DNA of 64,000 nt. It comes from Stereum hirsutum FP-91666 SS1. Lineage: Eukaryota > Basidiomycota > Agaricomycetes > Russulales > Stereaceae. The stretch is taken from the NCBI RefSeq assembly GCF_000264905.1, contig NW_006763152.1:186001-250000 (forward strand), written 5' to 3'. This document shows, in pieces, positions 32,519-44,239 of the stretch. Within the stretch, counting starts at the first letter, position 1. The number at the start of each line of letters is the position of its first letter. Under the pieces are notes generated by a model that was not told the DNA's origin, did no database searches, and saw only the letters and a list, made by a program, of their open reading frames with translations. The position numbers and the translations under genes are program-made.

Positions 32519-35500
32519 TCAAATCCTCAACTTCTGATCCACCTCCTCAAAGAAACCCAACAACCCATGCTCCTCATACGTAAACTCCCCATTCACACTC
32601 CCCCCCTCCCCATTCACGCTCTCGTCCCCTCTACTCATCGCCCCACCCCTCTCCTTCGCCACCCCCAGCCCCGCCGCATCCGCCTCCCACCCCCTCAATC
32701 GAATCTTCATCAGCTCATCCCACACCACCGTCGCGCTCCCCTCACTCTTCTTCAAGAACAGCCTAATATGATGCAACCAGCTCTTCACAAGCGTAAACTG
32801 GCTGATCGAGCTCAGGGCCTGTGGGCCCTGTGGCGTCGGAGCGAGGTGTGGCGCCCTGTAATACATCGGGGAGACGAATTCGGGGGAGGCGTGCGGACGC
32901 GGGTCAGGTGGGGACGACGAGTTGTGCGAGGGCGGATCGTGGTGCAGGAGAGGCTCGGGTTCGGACACACCGACGCAGAAGGACGTGATTTTGAGGGGGT
33001 TGTGCGGTGGAGGGCCTTCTTTCTTCTTTGGCGCGAAGGGAGGGAGTTGCTCTTGGAACGCAAGGAGCAGTAACTGTGCGAGCCAATAGAAAGGCAAGGG
33101 GTCGCCAAAGAAGGGCGCGTCGCCCGATTTCTTGCCTTGCGATGCCGAACCAGCAAGACCCGAGGTCGTCGTCGCCGTGCTCGAAGACGATTGGGGGATA
33201 TTGGGCGTGCGTGTGGCTTCCGGGTTTTGGAGCCAAATACGGAGCCAACGATGTAAAGCGAGCTGAACGACGAACACGTTCTCGTTCACTTCTTCTCCTG
33301 CCGGTACGGCCACGGGTGGCATCCCGTCCCTGTTCGCTCCGCCTCCGACCTGGCCCCTGGACGCACCCATAGGAGAGCTCTTGCAGAGTTGGCAGAGCAT
33401 CGCCAAGATCGCCTGGATCAGGATGAAGTGTCCGAAAGGACTGATGATGCCTAAATCCTTCGGAGGCGCGTCCAGACCGACTGTAGCATTGCTGAGTTTG
33501 TCGTTCTCGATGCCGATGGCGGATAGTGCTTTTTGCATGGACACCCCGCGGAGGCGCTCTTCGCCGGTACCATAGGGAGAGGGTGACATGACGAGGCGTT
33601 GCCAGGCTTCGGGAGAGGGTGCGGTCCAGAGGGCTTCGTCGGAGGGGAGGCAACCTACGAATTCGGATGAGCGGAACGAGGCAGGGAGGGAGAAGTAGAT
33701 GGGGTGGGCTTGATCATGGTTGTACGACAGTAGCATCACGCTGTGGTTTTGAGAAACCAGAAAAGATGAGGATCAGGATATAAGAGACAAGTGCAACGAA
33801 TCAAAAGTAAGAACGTACCGCTTGATACTCTCGTATGCTGCCCAATCGATCCAAGCGGCGCGAAGTTCTTCAGGGTCCGTGACCCGCCAGTCTTTCTGAG
33901 TCCAATTTGCGTTTCTTTCGACGATACCAGTTTGGCGAATCATCTACCACAATATCATCTCGGTCAATAGTCAAGAATAATAACACGGGCAAGAGGGCTC
34001 ACCAGAACGACCATACCATGATACAAACTCGACGAAGCTCGTTGCTCAGGATTCTGATGGAACAAGCCAATCGTCTGAAGGAAGACAATCGTCATGATGA
34101 TGTGTAATCGATGCTTAGGATCCGGCGACGCCTTCGACTATCATATCGTACACACGGAGTAAAAAGCGCAGCGTATAGGTAAACAAGAGTGTAAGCAAAA
34201 CGCTTCGAAGTTCTCACAGACTCGTAGCAAGGGAGAGCTTACAAATTCGCCAACCAACGTGTCTCTAGAGTTCGCGAGAACCTTCGTCACAAACGCCTCC
34301 GCCGTCTTCGTCTTGACGAACAACGCGCCACACGCTTGCATAGCGCGAAGCAGAATCGGAGGCTTGAGCTCCACACGGAGCGAAGGAGTATGCACGATAG
34401 GAAGTTGTGGCAAGAACTGCGTCAAGAAGATATACACTTCGACGCACAAATGTCAGTTCAAGCATATCAAGGAAAATCGACAGGAGAGCGAAACACACAG
34501 TATTGCTGTAACTCTTCCGTCGTAGGCTCCGGAACCTCCTCCGGAATGCTCGAGGGTGGCGTCGGTAATGAATTCTCCGGCGTGGGGTACGCCGTAGACG
34601 GTTCCGGCTGAGCTTGCTGAGCGGGAGCTTCTCTCTGCGGCGGCGGTGGCTGCTGTGACACAGGCGGTGGTGGAGCTGGTTGTTGAGGCTCCTGGGACGT
34701 AGAAGCACCTGCCGTAAACGACGACATACTATCGAGCCCCTCCGCCTCCGGAGGGGTAGGATACGTGTTGACCATCATGTCGTGCATAAGCTGATCATCG
34801 AGTGGCTGCGAGTTTGCGTCACCAGAGAAGATGAAACTATCGACAACAGGGTGCAACTGAGGATCTCGGCTGAGGATCTGATCCATGCTCAAGTCGTCGC
34901 CATTAGCGCCGAGACCCTCCTGAGCGTTCTCTTGGATGCTCGACAGGCCAAAGACGTCTCGGAAGAAGGGTTCGAACATGTCGTTCGAGAAAGAGCCGAG
35001 ATTGGCGAGCCCGGTGGGGCCGCCGAAGCTGGTGAAGGCGTGTTGAGAAGGCGCGAAGGAGGAGAGCGTCTCTGAGGAGGCGAGGTCCCAGTTTTCGAAG
35101 TTATAGTTGGGAAGTGAGCGCGCGTGCGACATAGGGCTATTTGCCCGAGGAACGGGAGGCGGCAACATCGATCCGAATTGAGCAAGATTCTCTGCGTTCA
35201 GTGGCTGGGAAGATGGATGGTCGTTCGACATGCCCGTATCCATGAGACCTAGCTCGGGGAACGCAGAAGAGGAAAAGTCATCCGGGAAGGACGACAAGGA
35301 CCATGTCGCAGTGCCGTCGAGATTCGGAGTTGGTTGCTGAGACTGAGTGGGCTGCGAACCTGAAGCAGTTGGCGCTGGTGGCGTTCCCTGTGCGTGTTGC
35401 TCGGACGAGCTGCCCCGTCTTCGAGTGGGTGAAGCAGACCTTCTCAATGGCATGGTCGTCTCACCCTCAGCACCGTACACGCACTCTCTTCCTCGCTGGA

Positions 35501-36064
35501 TGCATTTTGAACACGGGCTCCTGAGATCGCACTTGACTTTGAGGCCGGCGCACGCTTGACATGAGCGACGGCGGGTACGACTGATTGGGTGCCTTCAGGC
35601 AAGTGAGTGCCATGAACGAAAGAGAAAGGGAAGAAGAGCACGCACGCATCACCGCAGCTCCTTTTATGTCTCGCGAGAAGATCACTCCTAGTGAACTGAG
35701 CAGTACAAGTCTGCACAACGCACCTAGATGTTCAGCACTGGGCTCACTTGTCAGACAGGGGCGAGTGGCTCGCTCACCTCGCAGCGATACATTCGTTCAT
35801 TCGTATCTGCCTTCTAGTCAGAATCGTAGTCGATCAAGCAATTAAAAGTCTTAAGAACCACGTACGATTTCTGAGATGCCGGTTCAGATGCGTCGTGCGG
35901 GTAAATTTGGCTGGACAGAACGGGCACAACTTCGTCTGCGGCAGCTGAGGGACATTTCCCTTGTGCGAACGCATGCGCGAGACGCTGCCGTCCTTCTTGT
36001 ACTCGACCACGTCGGCCGCTGGGGACGACGACGAACCCGCCTTTGGCTCTGAGGGAGAATCCAT
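32519..36064 (-). CDS. transcription factor with two C2H2 fingers plus a Zn2Cys6 cluster
   Basis: Eight exons on the minus strand: 36064-35866, 35806-35778, 35710-35646, 35580-34499, 34436-34243, 34137-34003, 33943-33819 and 33740-32519, giving 1016 residues. Finger 1 uses C47, C50, H63, H67; finger 2 uses C75, C78, H91, C95. Right after comes a textbook Zn2Cys6 cluster (C105, C108, C115, C121, C124, C131). The middle is proline/glutamine-rich and probably activating. From about residue 460 the fungal transcription-factor middle homology region begins (FLPQLPIVHTPSL, MQACGALFVKTK). It should bind DNA in the nucleus. Combined C2H2 plus Zn2Cys6 factors are known in fungi, but the target genes cannot be told. 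The tiny exon 2 (29 bases) carries the linker between fingers. Confidence 0.92.
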
Positions 36065-36865
36065 GTAGACTGAGATGATAGAACGAAGACAAAAGCACTG
36101 ACGAACGCAGAGGCCGTCTCGGCTTCAGCGCCGGGCGGCTGCCATATTCGTCGCTGACCCACGCGCGTTCCGTCCTGTGGCTGAAGTTGCGGTGGCACGG
36201 CGTAGATGTGGGTGTGGCGCTCTCGCTACCGCTCACTGACTCGAACGTCTTCGAAGCCCAGGGTCTCAGAGGCCTCGCGGCCAACAACCAGACAGTGGAG
36301 AAGACTTACATACTCAGGAGCTCCTTATCGGACGTGATGGGGGCACAAAGGCGCTCGGAACAAGGACAAGGACGCGTAGACACGGCATTAGGAGGGGTAT
36401 AAAGAGCACATCGAACTTTCGCCCGTCAGCAAGCAGTCCGAGGGAATCGACACGACGGTAGATCAAAGAGTAGGGTCTTATATATTCTCAGGCTCATGTA
36501 GAGCTCGTGTTGAGAGTGGATCAGGCAGGGGTGTGCATGGTCTTGAAGTGAGTGGGCGTTGAAGAACAGTAATCGTGTCACAGTGGATGGGGATGTGGAT
36601 CTCCCGGGACCGATCAAGCTCAAGCGTCGGCGACACTACGGCATTGGAGAACTTCATCCACTTTTGCCCTTTCATTCGTATAAACAAAAGCCTTATTTCT
36701 AGGTTCAGGGATTCTTAAGCCATGCCGGAGTTTAAGAGGCCGATGGGTATAGATATTCGAAAAGAGATGCGAAGAAGGGTATCTCTGGGCTGCATGTAAA
36801 ACAAACATTATAAAGACACACAATATCAACAAATGCAGAGAAATTCCATGTCAAAATATTACCCA
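36065..36865. other. intergenic, no gene seen
   Basis: Upstream region of the transcription factor and 3' flank of the first BTB-like gene. A + strand GGTATAAAGAG near 36396 looks like a TATA box but no fitting gene follows. Confidence 0.45.
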
Positions 36866-38639
36866 TCATCGTCCTTTAATCTTACCACCAACCTTCGGAA
36901 ACATCTCCGCACTTGTCTTCCTGACCCTTTCCTCAACATCAAACCAGCTCCCCATCCCAAACGCCTCCGGTATCCTCCTCCACACATTCCCTTGCGCCTT
37001 CCTCATACTCTTCCACATCGCCTCCCTACAACTCACACACACCACCCCTCCCTGCTCCATCATTGCTCTCAACTCCGCATCCAGGACCTTAAGCGCAGGC
37101 AATCCGTCCTTCCTCCCAAGCGTAGGATCTCGGTCTGTGAGGGTTTGCCATAAAGTGGTGAGGAAGTTGTAACATCGGTTATCGTACCACGCGTCGCGGC
37201 CTGGATGTTCGTCTGAGGTGCAGCCGGGAGAAGGTTTTCCGGGGAAACCGTCTGGCGTAGGATGTTGCAGGAAACCTAGGATATCGTCACGTCTGCAGTT
37301 GGAGAGGAATTCTCTCCCTTTCATGATTCGGATGATCTCGCCGGGTTCGAGTCGATGTAGCTTGTCGCCTACGTCGCAGTTCGGCTCGTCGACGACATCG
37401 CAGTCGAAATTTCCACGTGTGGAGATACCGTGGAAGATAACGCGTAGAGGTAACTGTGCGCACATGTAGTACGCCACGGGACGAAGTTGGTCGATCTCGT
37501 ATTCGATGCAGAGGCGGAGGGTGAGGATACGCTTCGCTTGGTCGGATGGAGTTAGAGTGTGTTGAAGGTGGAGGTAGCTCTCGAGTTTGGAGGGGCAGTA
37601 GCGGGATAGAGAGCAGATGGCGAAGTCGCGAAGGAGAGGACAGCTGAAGTATTTGCTGAGCCAGAGATATTCCGCGATATCTTTGATATCTACGTCATCG
37701 GGACTCGCTTCAGCTCTGAAAAGCAACGATTCGGTAAGTGACCACGGATTCATAGGCGACTCAGTCATGCATGACAAGGACACTCACGGGTTGTAGATGA
37801 AATCGAGCACGAGCTCCCATTGTCTTCCGCTCACCTTTTTATGAGACCAAATCGGATCTCCATTATACCAGTCTAATTTAGAGGGTTTCCCATCGACGAG
37901 ATGAAGAAAAGTTTGGATAGGCTGGAAAAGTAATTCCCTCCCGATCACAGAGCGATGGACATGAACGAACACATCTCCAGCGTCGATATACATGTCCGGA
38001 TCGCCACTGATGTGTTCGAAGGTAAGTTCCTTGGTGGGCGGTTCGGAGTAGTATGAGCACGAGGTTATGTTGGCTTCGCGACGGTGTATTGCATGCTTGA
38101 TATCGCGATAGAACGTGGTAGATTTCGCGTCTGAGGTGAGATGGACGCCGGCTAGTAAGAGCTGAGTATGGATCGAAGAGCATTACATAAACGTACCTGC
38201 ACTTTTACTTGTTATGAACTTTCCATCTGGTAGGATCTTTCGTTTTCTTCGAACCTCACCCTCTTTCGGAGGTGCAACATTCGGTATCGGTGGGAAAGGG
38301 TCGAGTTCGGCAGGCGGGCCTGTAAAGATGTTAGAACATATCGTCGGCCATCAGAAACGGGAATCTCATGAGCATTCGAGGAAGATGTACCCTCTGCATG
38401 CCGAGCACGTTTGGAAGGCGAGTCTATGGCATTGATTCCCTTCAGCTACGCCATCTCACGCCACCCGTTAAAGGAGACAACAATGGCCCACCTTCGTCTC
38501 GATGCAAAAGCTCTGACGTTGGTAACTCTTCTAATTGTTTTCGTTTCCGTTTGGTGATCTTTGGTGGAGGAGGAAGTGCAGATCCGAATGGTTTCGACGT
38601 AGAAGGGCCGGCCTGAGGTTGTAAGCTCGAGCTCGGCAT
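36866..38639 (-). CDS. BTB/POZ-like protein with C-terminal CxxC region, paralog 1
   Basis: Four exons on the minus strand, 38639-38492, 38319-38197, 38151-37788 and 37715-36866, join in phase to 494 residues. The first 90 residues are basic and proline-rich (PPPPKITKRKRKQ). A BTB-like domain follows (GDVFVHVHRSVIGRELLFQP ... WELVLDFIYNP ... DIAEYLWLSKYFSC), interrupted by an intron at the same place as in the two paralogs at 41791 and 51326. The C terminus has VVCVSCREAMWKSMRK followed by WRRIPEAFGMGSWFDVEER, a block shared by all three. BTB proteins dimerise and often serve as adaptors; no partner can be named. The start at 38639 is the first ATG in frame; the frame stays open further upstream. 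Confidence 0.85.
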
Positions 38640-40035
38640 TCTGGCGAGGTGATAATCGCGTTGCACGGTGTAATGAGATGGTGGTTCGATGATAGAAGAG
38701 CGATGCCGCAACCCATTATCTCGTCAGCGCGTCGTGTTTGATAAGGGTAGTTGTCCGTATTATTGTCCATGTGAGCTGAGCTGAGGGAGCTGGGCGTCAC
38801 GTGCAAGTTCTCATGCCTCAACGCCGGCAGAGAGGACCTAGAAGTCTTGAGTATGGAAGGTGTCGCGAAGGTAAGTGGCTCCTGCTGCTGTGGCCGAGTC
38901 GGTTCGGCGGGTATGACACCTTCGGGCAACATCAAGACACGCTCGTTAGAACTGTTGCACACTAGTCTTGTGTCGTCGGAGGGGTTGATACCGTAGGTCG
39001 AGGTTCGGCGTTACGAGCCACGTTTTCGCCATGTGGAGGCGGGCAAACTAATCAGGCAGCGCGCGTCCCACCAACCCAATTTGATTTCCGCTCTCTCGTG
39101 TTCCTGATATGGCACTCGAATATATATATACATTTCTGTTCAGGCTTCATTTGCCTGATTATTGGGGAGAACAAAATCTATGAGCGTTCCTACTATGGCC
39201 CAATCATTTGTAGAATCTTTATATGCAGGGTGTCTTCAACGGGCGCTAGTGAAATGGGGGAATCTGGAGACCGTGCAGCCCACAACAAGCATTGCATTGT
39301 TTGATAAAAGCAAATCTCCTGGGATTATGAATTAATAGTGGTACATGATCACCCTCGGTCATAAATAAGCTCTGTCTGAGGACAAGAGTCGACAGAACGA
39401 TGTGTTTTAGCCGCTACAACCAGTGCGACTTGGAGCGCCACAGCTCGCCACAGCCGGCATCTCCTGCCGAATTTCATTTTGCGGCGTTAACACCGATATT
39501 GGTTCTCGAAGGTCGACCTACGGTCCCGGGGGCGCGTTCCGTAGCAGACCTTGACACGTTGAACGCCCTATCTTCAACACCAAGGTCTGCCTGTGGGAGA
39601 CTACCATCCGCGCGCTTTGGCCTTTTGCGTAATACTGACACAGTGCCGAGAACCCGGCCATGGCTTTCTTTGTTCTCCCTTTGAGTCACGGTACGAATAC
39701 GGAAGCCATTTCGAGCGCCTAGACTGATAAAACTGGAATTCGGTCCCGCAAACTGCCGGCCGGCAGTGTCACTAGCACCTGGAAGCACGTGGGGTTTCGG
39801 ACGCTTGTTCGTTTCTCCACTCGACCCTCATGCCGCTAGGCGGACTGTAAATACTGTGCTCGTCTCCTGTTCTGCTTTCTTGTCTATACTTGTGTCCCAG
39901 TCTGCTTGTGTTGTATCATAACGACTGTGTGTTTCAAGACGTTCTGAACTCAACTTTTCTATATCACACGCGCCACCAGATATATCTAGCGCTCCTGAAC
40001 TCGGTTGACTCACATCTGATTCGCATCGGACTCGC
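38640..40035. other. divergent intergenic region
   Basis: This is the upstream region of the first BTB-like gene (-) and the 40036 gene (+). Minus-strand frames at 38531-38962 stay open next to the BTB-like gene and might add 5' exons. Nothing else was assigned. Confidence 0.4.
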
Positions 40036-41340
40036 ATGTCGTTGCTCTTCTCACATTTTACAGCGCTCGACGAGCGCATCCAACTCCACTATCAAGGCAG
40101 CTCTCGGTTCGTTATCTTGTCGAAGGTCACGGACGATGCATGGATCGTTCATCTGGGTCTTGCTCGTGAAGGCCGCTGGTGGAAGGGCTCGTGGGAGGAA
40201 GGCGATATTCTCGAGATCGCTGTGCGTCTGGTTTCTTTCTATCGGACACTTTGTTCTACGCCTTTGATCTTGCGTGTCCTGACACTGAGAACGCTCATCG
40301 TAGGGAAAGCGCATCTTACCCAAGAACTTGGAAGCGCTCGCAGATAACTTGGCCACCAAGCTCATCGATGACGACTTAGAGGTGGAGAACTGGGACCCGC
40401 TTGTAGCGAGAGGGGATAAAGCTATGAAGGTCGATATCTTACCCTCCTTCCTCTCGCGAACATGATGCTGACGGGTCTCTGTAGCTCACTCTTGGACCAT
40501 CGGGGAAGAAACCACTTCGGATCAATTTAGTGGAGATGAGCGCGAACGATGCTGCGATTTTCGCTGTCGGAGAGTTCATTTCTGTAGGTGGACCCATCTC
40601 ATTCGACGGCCATATTGAGCTGATCCTTCGGATGTTGCTAGATCGCTCTTCAAGCTCAATCTCGTCAGTGTCACATCAACCCTTCGAACTACGACGGCGC
40701 ATTGTCACGTACGTCTTCTCGTAGGCCTCCCATTCTGACTCACGCCTCTGACTAGACTTTGATACTACAGTCTCTAACAAGAAGCATCGCCGTTCACAAT
40801 CCATCGATCAAGATCGAGCCACCTCTCCCATCGAGACACCCTCTTCCCCGGGCCCCAGCACACAAGGTACACAAGAAGCGTCCCAGCGCCTGGATAGAAA
40901 GCGAAGCAACGCTACATTCCGTATCCCTACCGAGAGATCAACTCAGACCGCGGGCAGCTCAAAGTCACAAGATAAGCCCAAGGGGAGAGGGAAGGCCAAA
41001 GAGAAAGAGAAATCGGCGCCGACGCCGCCACTCGCTGTTCAACCCTCTGCAGCTGAGCTGGCTGCTCTTGAGGAAGTCCGCCAGTTGAAGGAAGAGTTGA
41101 AACGACAGAAGAGCTTGGTCGCTTCTGCGTCGCTTGCTAGAGTGGGGAGCAACGCTGGCCTGATGAGTCGTATGTATCTTTCACTGAACGAATGGGTGTC
41201 TTCATATTGATACTGATGCTGCATGTGTATTAGGCTCTGTGATTCCTGCACAGCCACGTAGGAAAGGTGCATCACTAGCGAATCCGAATAAGAAGGCTAG
41301 GAAGCTAGAGGAGCTGGAATTTGCCAGTGATAGCGACTGA
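40036..41340 (+). CDS. possible XRCC4/XLF/PAXX-type DNA-repair protein
   Basis: Six exons: 40036-40221, 40304-40429, 40485-40583, 40642-40708, 40771-41169 and 41234-41340, giving 327 residues. A compact head of about 160 residues has a beta-rich start (FVILSKVTDDAWIVHL), a helix (LEALADNLATKLIDDDLEVE), more strands (KLTLG, LRINLVEM) and then a long helix (AAIFAVGEFISIALQAQSR). A Ser/Lys-rich linker follows, then a coiled coil near 255-280 (ELAALEEVRQLKEELKRQK) and a basic tail (NPNKKARK) ending in acidic EFASDSD. This order of head, helix, flexible region and basic tail resembles XRCC4, XLF and PAXX, scaffolds of non-homologous end joining that bind Ku and DNA ligase IV. That is a structural guess, not a recognised sequence match. 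The coding model itself is solid. Confidence 0.7.
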
Positions 41341-41790
41341 TATTGGCCGCTGTGCGTGATGTCCTCCGCCAATCTGATTGAAATTACCTCTATTGTACAG
41401 TAGTCTTCACAGATTTGCGTAGTATATTGAATTATCCCCATGAATGTGTCAAATATTGAAAAATGGCTAATTGAGTGGCGCGCCACTCTGCGCGCATTGG
41501 CCATCCTGTGTCGCGCCGGTGTGTCGGGCCCTCCTTCCGCGTTCACTCAGCCCTTTGTTCCCAAACCGCACGATTATCGTACGGGCCCAGGCACGCACAA
41601 AAGATCATCCAGTTGTTTGCTTGGACCATCGTGTTGAAATTGCACACGTGTTGCATAAGCAGACGTCTACAGATCCTGACACATCGTTCTCTTGTCCTCT
41701 TCCCCCATCTTGAACCCTGACCATCGCATTGCTCCTCAGAAGCATATTAACTCTTATTTCGCCCTAATAGCGATTTGCTCGATAACACGA
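41341..41790. other. short intergenic region, no gene seen
   Basis: It lies between two + strand genes and holds only chance open frames. Confidence 0.5.
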
Positions 41791-44067
41791 ATGACTTCTC
41801 CAATTATTCCTTCTATCTCAGCCTCCATTTGGGGCGTAAAGCGCCCCCGAGAGCCTGACACCGTAGAGGGCACACGTTCAAAGGATGGCCACAATCAGGG
41901 TGCGTCTCTTTGGACTTATCTCTCCGAGACTGTGACACCAAAACCTCTCTCGAATACGTAGTCCCTAGATTCAAACGCCGACGCCATTCGGGCGAGTTCG
42001 ATCCAAAGACCTACTTTTGCCCGCGTCCACCCGCCGCCAACTTACCTGACACCCGAACAGCCCAAGGCGATACCGACCCTACCTCCTCTGAATCCAGTTC
42101 TTGCGCATTTAAACCACGTATACTCAGCAGGTTCAAAGGAAATGCCACATTTCCCGATCCAACGTACAGCGACGCCTTACTCGGCACACGAACGAACGCC
42201 GATGAATCTGTCGAATTCGTCGACGGAATACCAAAACACAGCACCTTTTATTACCCTCACGGAGATCTCATCATCAAAACCAAAGAATATATCTTTCGAA
42301 TCCACCGCGCGATGTTGTGGGAAATGCGGTTCTTTCACGACATGTGGTACGAAGAGATAGGCGAGAGGACGGTGGTAGGGAGCAAGGGAATTACGAAGAT
42401 CGATGGGGTTGACGCTTACGAGGATCCAGATTCTGAGGCATGGCATTATATGTGCTACATTTTCTACAAACCGTATGTCCGATCGTTTTTATTCTCAGCA
42501 ACCTATGATCGCACCTCTTCCTCTACAATCCGGCGTAGTGTTGACACTGGTCTCACCATGAAATCACCGCAGAGACGCCACATACCCCGAACTGTTTACC
42601 GTTGACCTCATCGCCCTCTACCTCAAGATATCACGCAAATATGGCTACTCCTCCATGCGCTCTGTCGCCGTCTGTGCTCTCTCTCACTTCGCCCCCTCTA
42701 AGCTCGAATCGTACAACACTCGCCACTTTTGCTCTCCACCCCGCGCTTTTCCATTAGAGAGGGACCCACTCACAGACGATGACGAATATGACTATGAGGA
42801 AGATGAAAAGACGGAAAGAGGCTCCCAGGCAACTACAGAATCTGGCTCTGATCCGGATCGGGACAAAAAGTCAGATTCAGACGCCGATGCGGAAGGAGAG
42901 ACGGACTCAGATTCAGACGCTGATGCGGAAGGAGAGACGGACTCAGAGATTGCTGACGACAAGGAAGCAACCCCAGAGCCTGAAAGAGATTATTTCAGTG
43001 AAGACTCGGGATCATCCCTCTCAGGCCAGTCAGAACTCGAACGCAACCACGAACTCCAGCCAGCCGACCGCATCTTTGCTCTCCAGCTCTGTCTCGAGTT
43101 CGATATCCCCGAACTACTTCCCATGGCGAGCTATCTGTGCGCGCAGCTGCCTATAAAGGACATACTCTGTGGTGCACGAAGGAGGAGGTTAGCGAGAGTG
43201 CGGACGAGATCGGACGATACGCAGCGAGACTGGGACTCGACGGGACCCTTGTTTCGATTAGACCCTGCGCAGGCGATCACGATCTTAAAAGGCAGGGAGG
43301 CGCTGATGCACGTCCGCAGAGACTTCATGTTCTCGCCCTTCGCTCACCACAAAGACGACGACAGGCTTTCTGTAGTCGGGCCGCTCGAACAAAAAAGCCT
43401 CGAAACCCCACTGTCACTCGGATGCGACAAGCAAGTAAGAGGCCCACGATACGGATCTAGCGACCGCTACACTTGCATTGAGTTCCTCGTCCTCTTCTGT
43501 CGCATGCTCGGAGACAAGGACAGCTCTATGTTTTCGAAGGACAACAGTCGGCGGTTGCGTGCGTTGGACCTGTTACCAGACGAGATCTTCACGAACTATC
43601 TTTCGAAACATATCTGTCCTTCATGTCTCGGGGGTTTCAAATCGGAGATGCACGCGCAACAGAGAAGGATATGGAGGTACATCCCCAACGCCTTTGGATT
43701 GGGAAGTTGGTTCCATCTGGAAGAGAGGGCGAGACAGAGGTGGGAGGCGCTGAGTGGATGGACGAGAGAAGCTGCACGTAGTATCGTCGCCCGTGCGAAT
43801 AAAGCTGCTGGTGAGGAACAGCCGTGTGATGGGTTGCGGGATGCAGGCTGCGGGGTAAAACAGAAGAAGAGGGAGCAGGCAGAAAAGCAGGCAGTGTTAG
43901 AGTACTTGGCAGAAGACGGGGTGCCATGGACGAAAACATTTGTGGAGTGGTCAGAGAAGAGGAGAGCGGATGAGGCAACGGAAGCTGACGAGGATCTGGA
44001 GCCTCAAAATCAGGTCGTTGATCTCCGGACCTACATTCCCTTCTCACTAGTCCCACAAGGCCCTTGA
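41791..44067 (+). CDS. BTB/POZ-like protein with C-terminal CxxC region, paralog 2
   Basis: Three exons, 41791-41899, 41962-42472 and 42573-44067, give 704 residues. The N terminus is polar with a KRRRHSGEF basic patch. The BTB-like core is HSTFYYPHGDLIIKTKEYIF ... WHYMCYIFYKP, split by the intron at 42473, then VDLIALYLKISRKYGY. An Asp/Glu/Ser-rich insert (about residues 240-340) contains a 12-residue tandem repeat. The C terminus has ICPSCLGGFKSEMHAQQRRI and WRYIPNAFGLGSWFHLEERA, matching the paralogs at 36866 and 51326. A role as an adaptor or chromatin/nuclear protein is inference only. Gene order next to 40036 suggests no operon-like link. Confidence 0.87.
42874..42945 (+). repeat. two 36-base units inside the BTB-like paralog 2
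   Basis: Two nearly identical 36-base units each encode DSDADAEGETDS; they differ at one base (GCC GAT versus GCT GAT). They expand the acidic insert in frame. Confidence 0.9.
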
Positions 44068-44239
44068 ACGCAATTTCACATTCATCTCACCATTTCATGA
44101 TTGAGTGACAACCCCGCGATGGGCGACATAAATCCTGCCTGATCCAGCTATAGAACACGGAATTTTTTCAGTCCGCTCGTCCTGAAATACACAATCAGAC
44201 TGTCCAGTCCAGTTCGCTGATACAGTTCATCAACATCGT

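Noticed and set aside
32567..33073. Plus-strand frame of 168 codons, plus minus-strand frames of 249 and 114 codons at 32812-33653
   Set aside because: All overlap the last exon of the zinc-finger transcription factor in other frames; only the 32519-33740 frame continues the spliced protein.
36396..36406. GGTATAAAGAG as a TATA box on the + strand
   Set aside because: No + strand gene begins within a fitting distance downstream.
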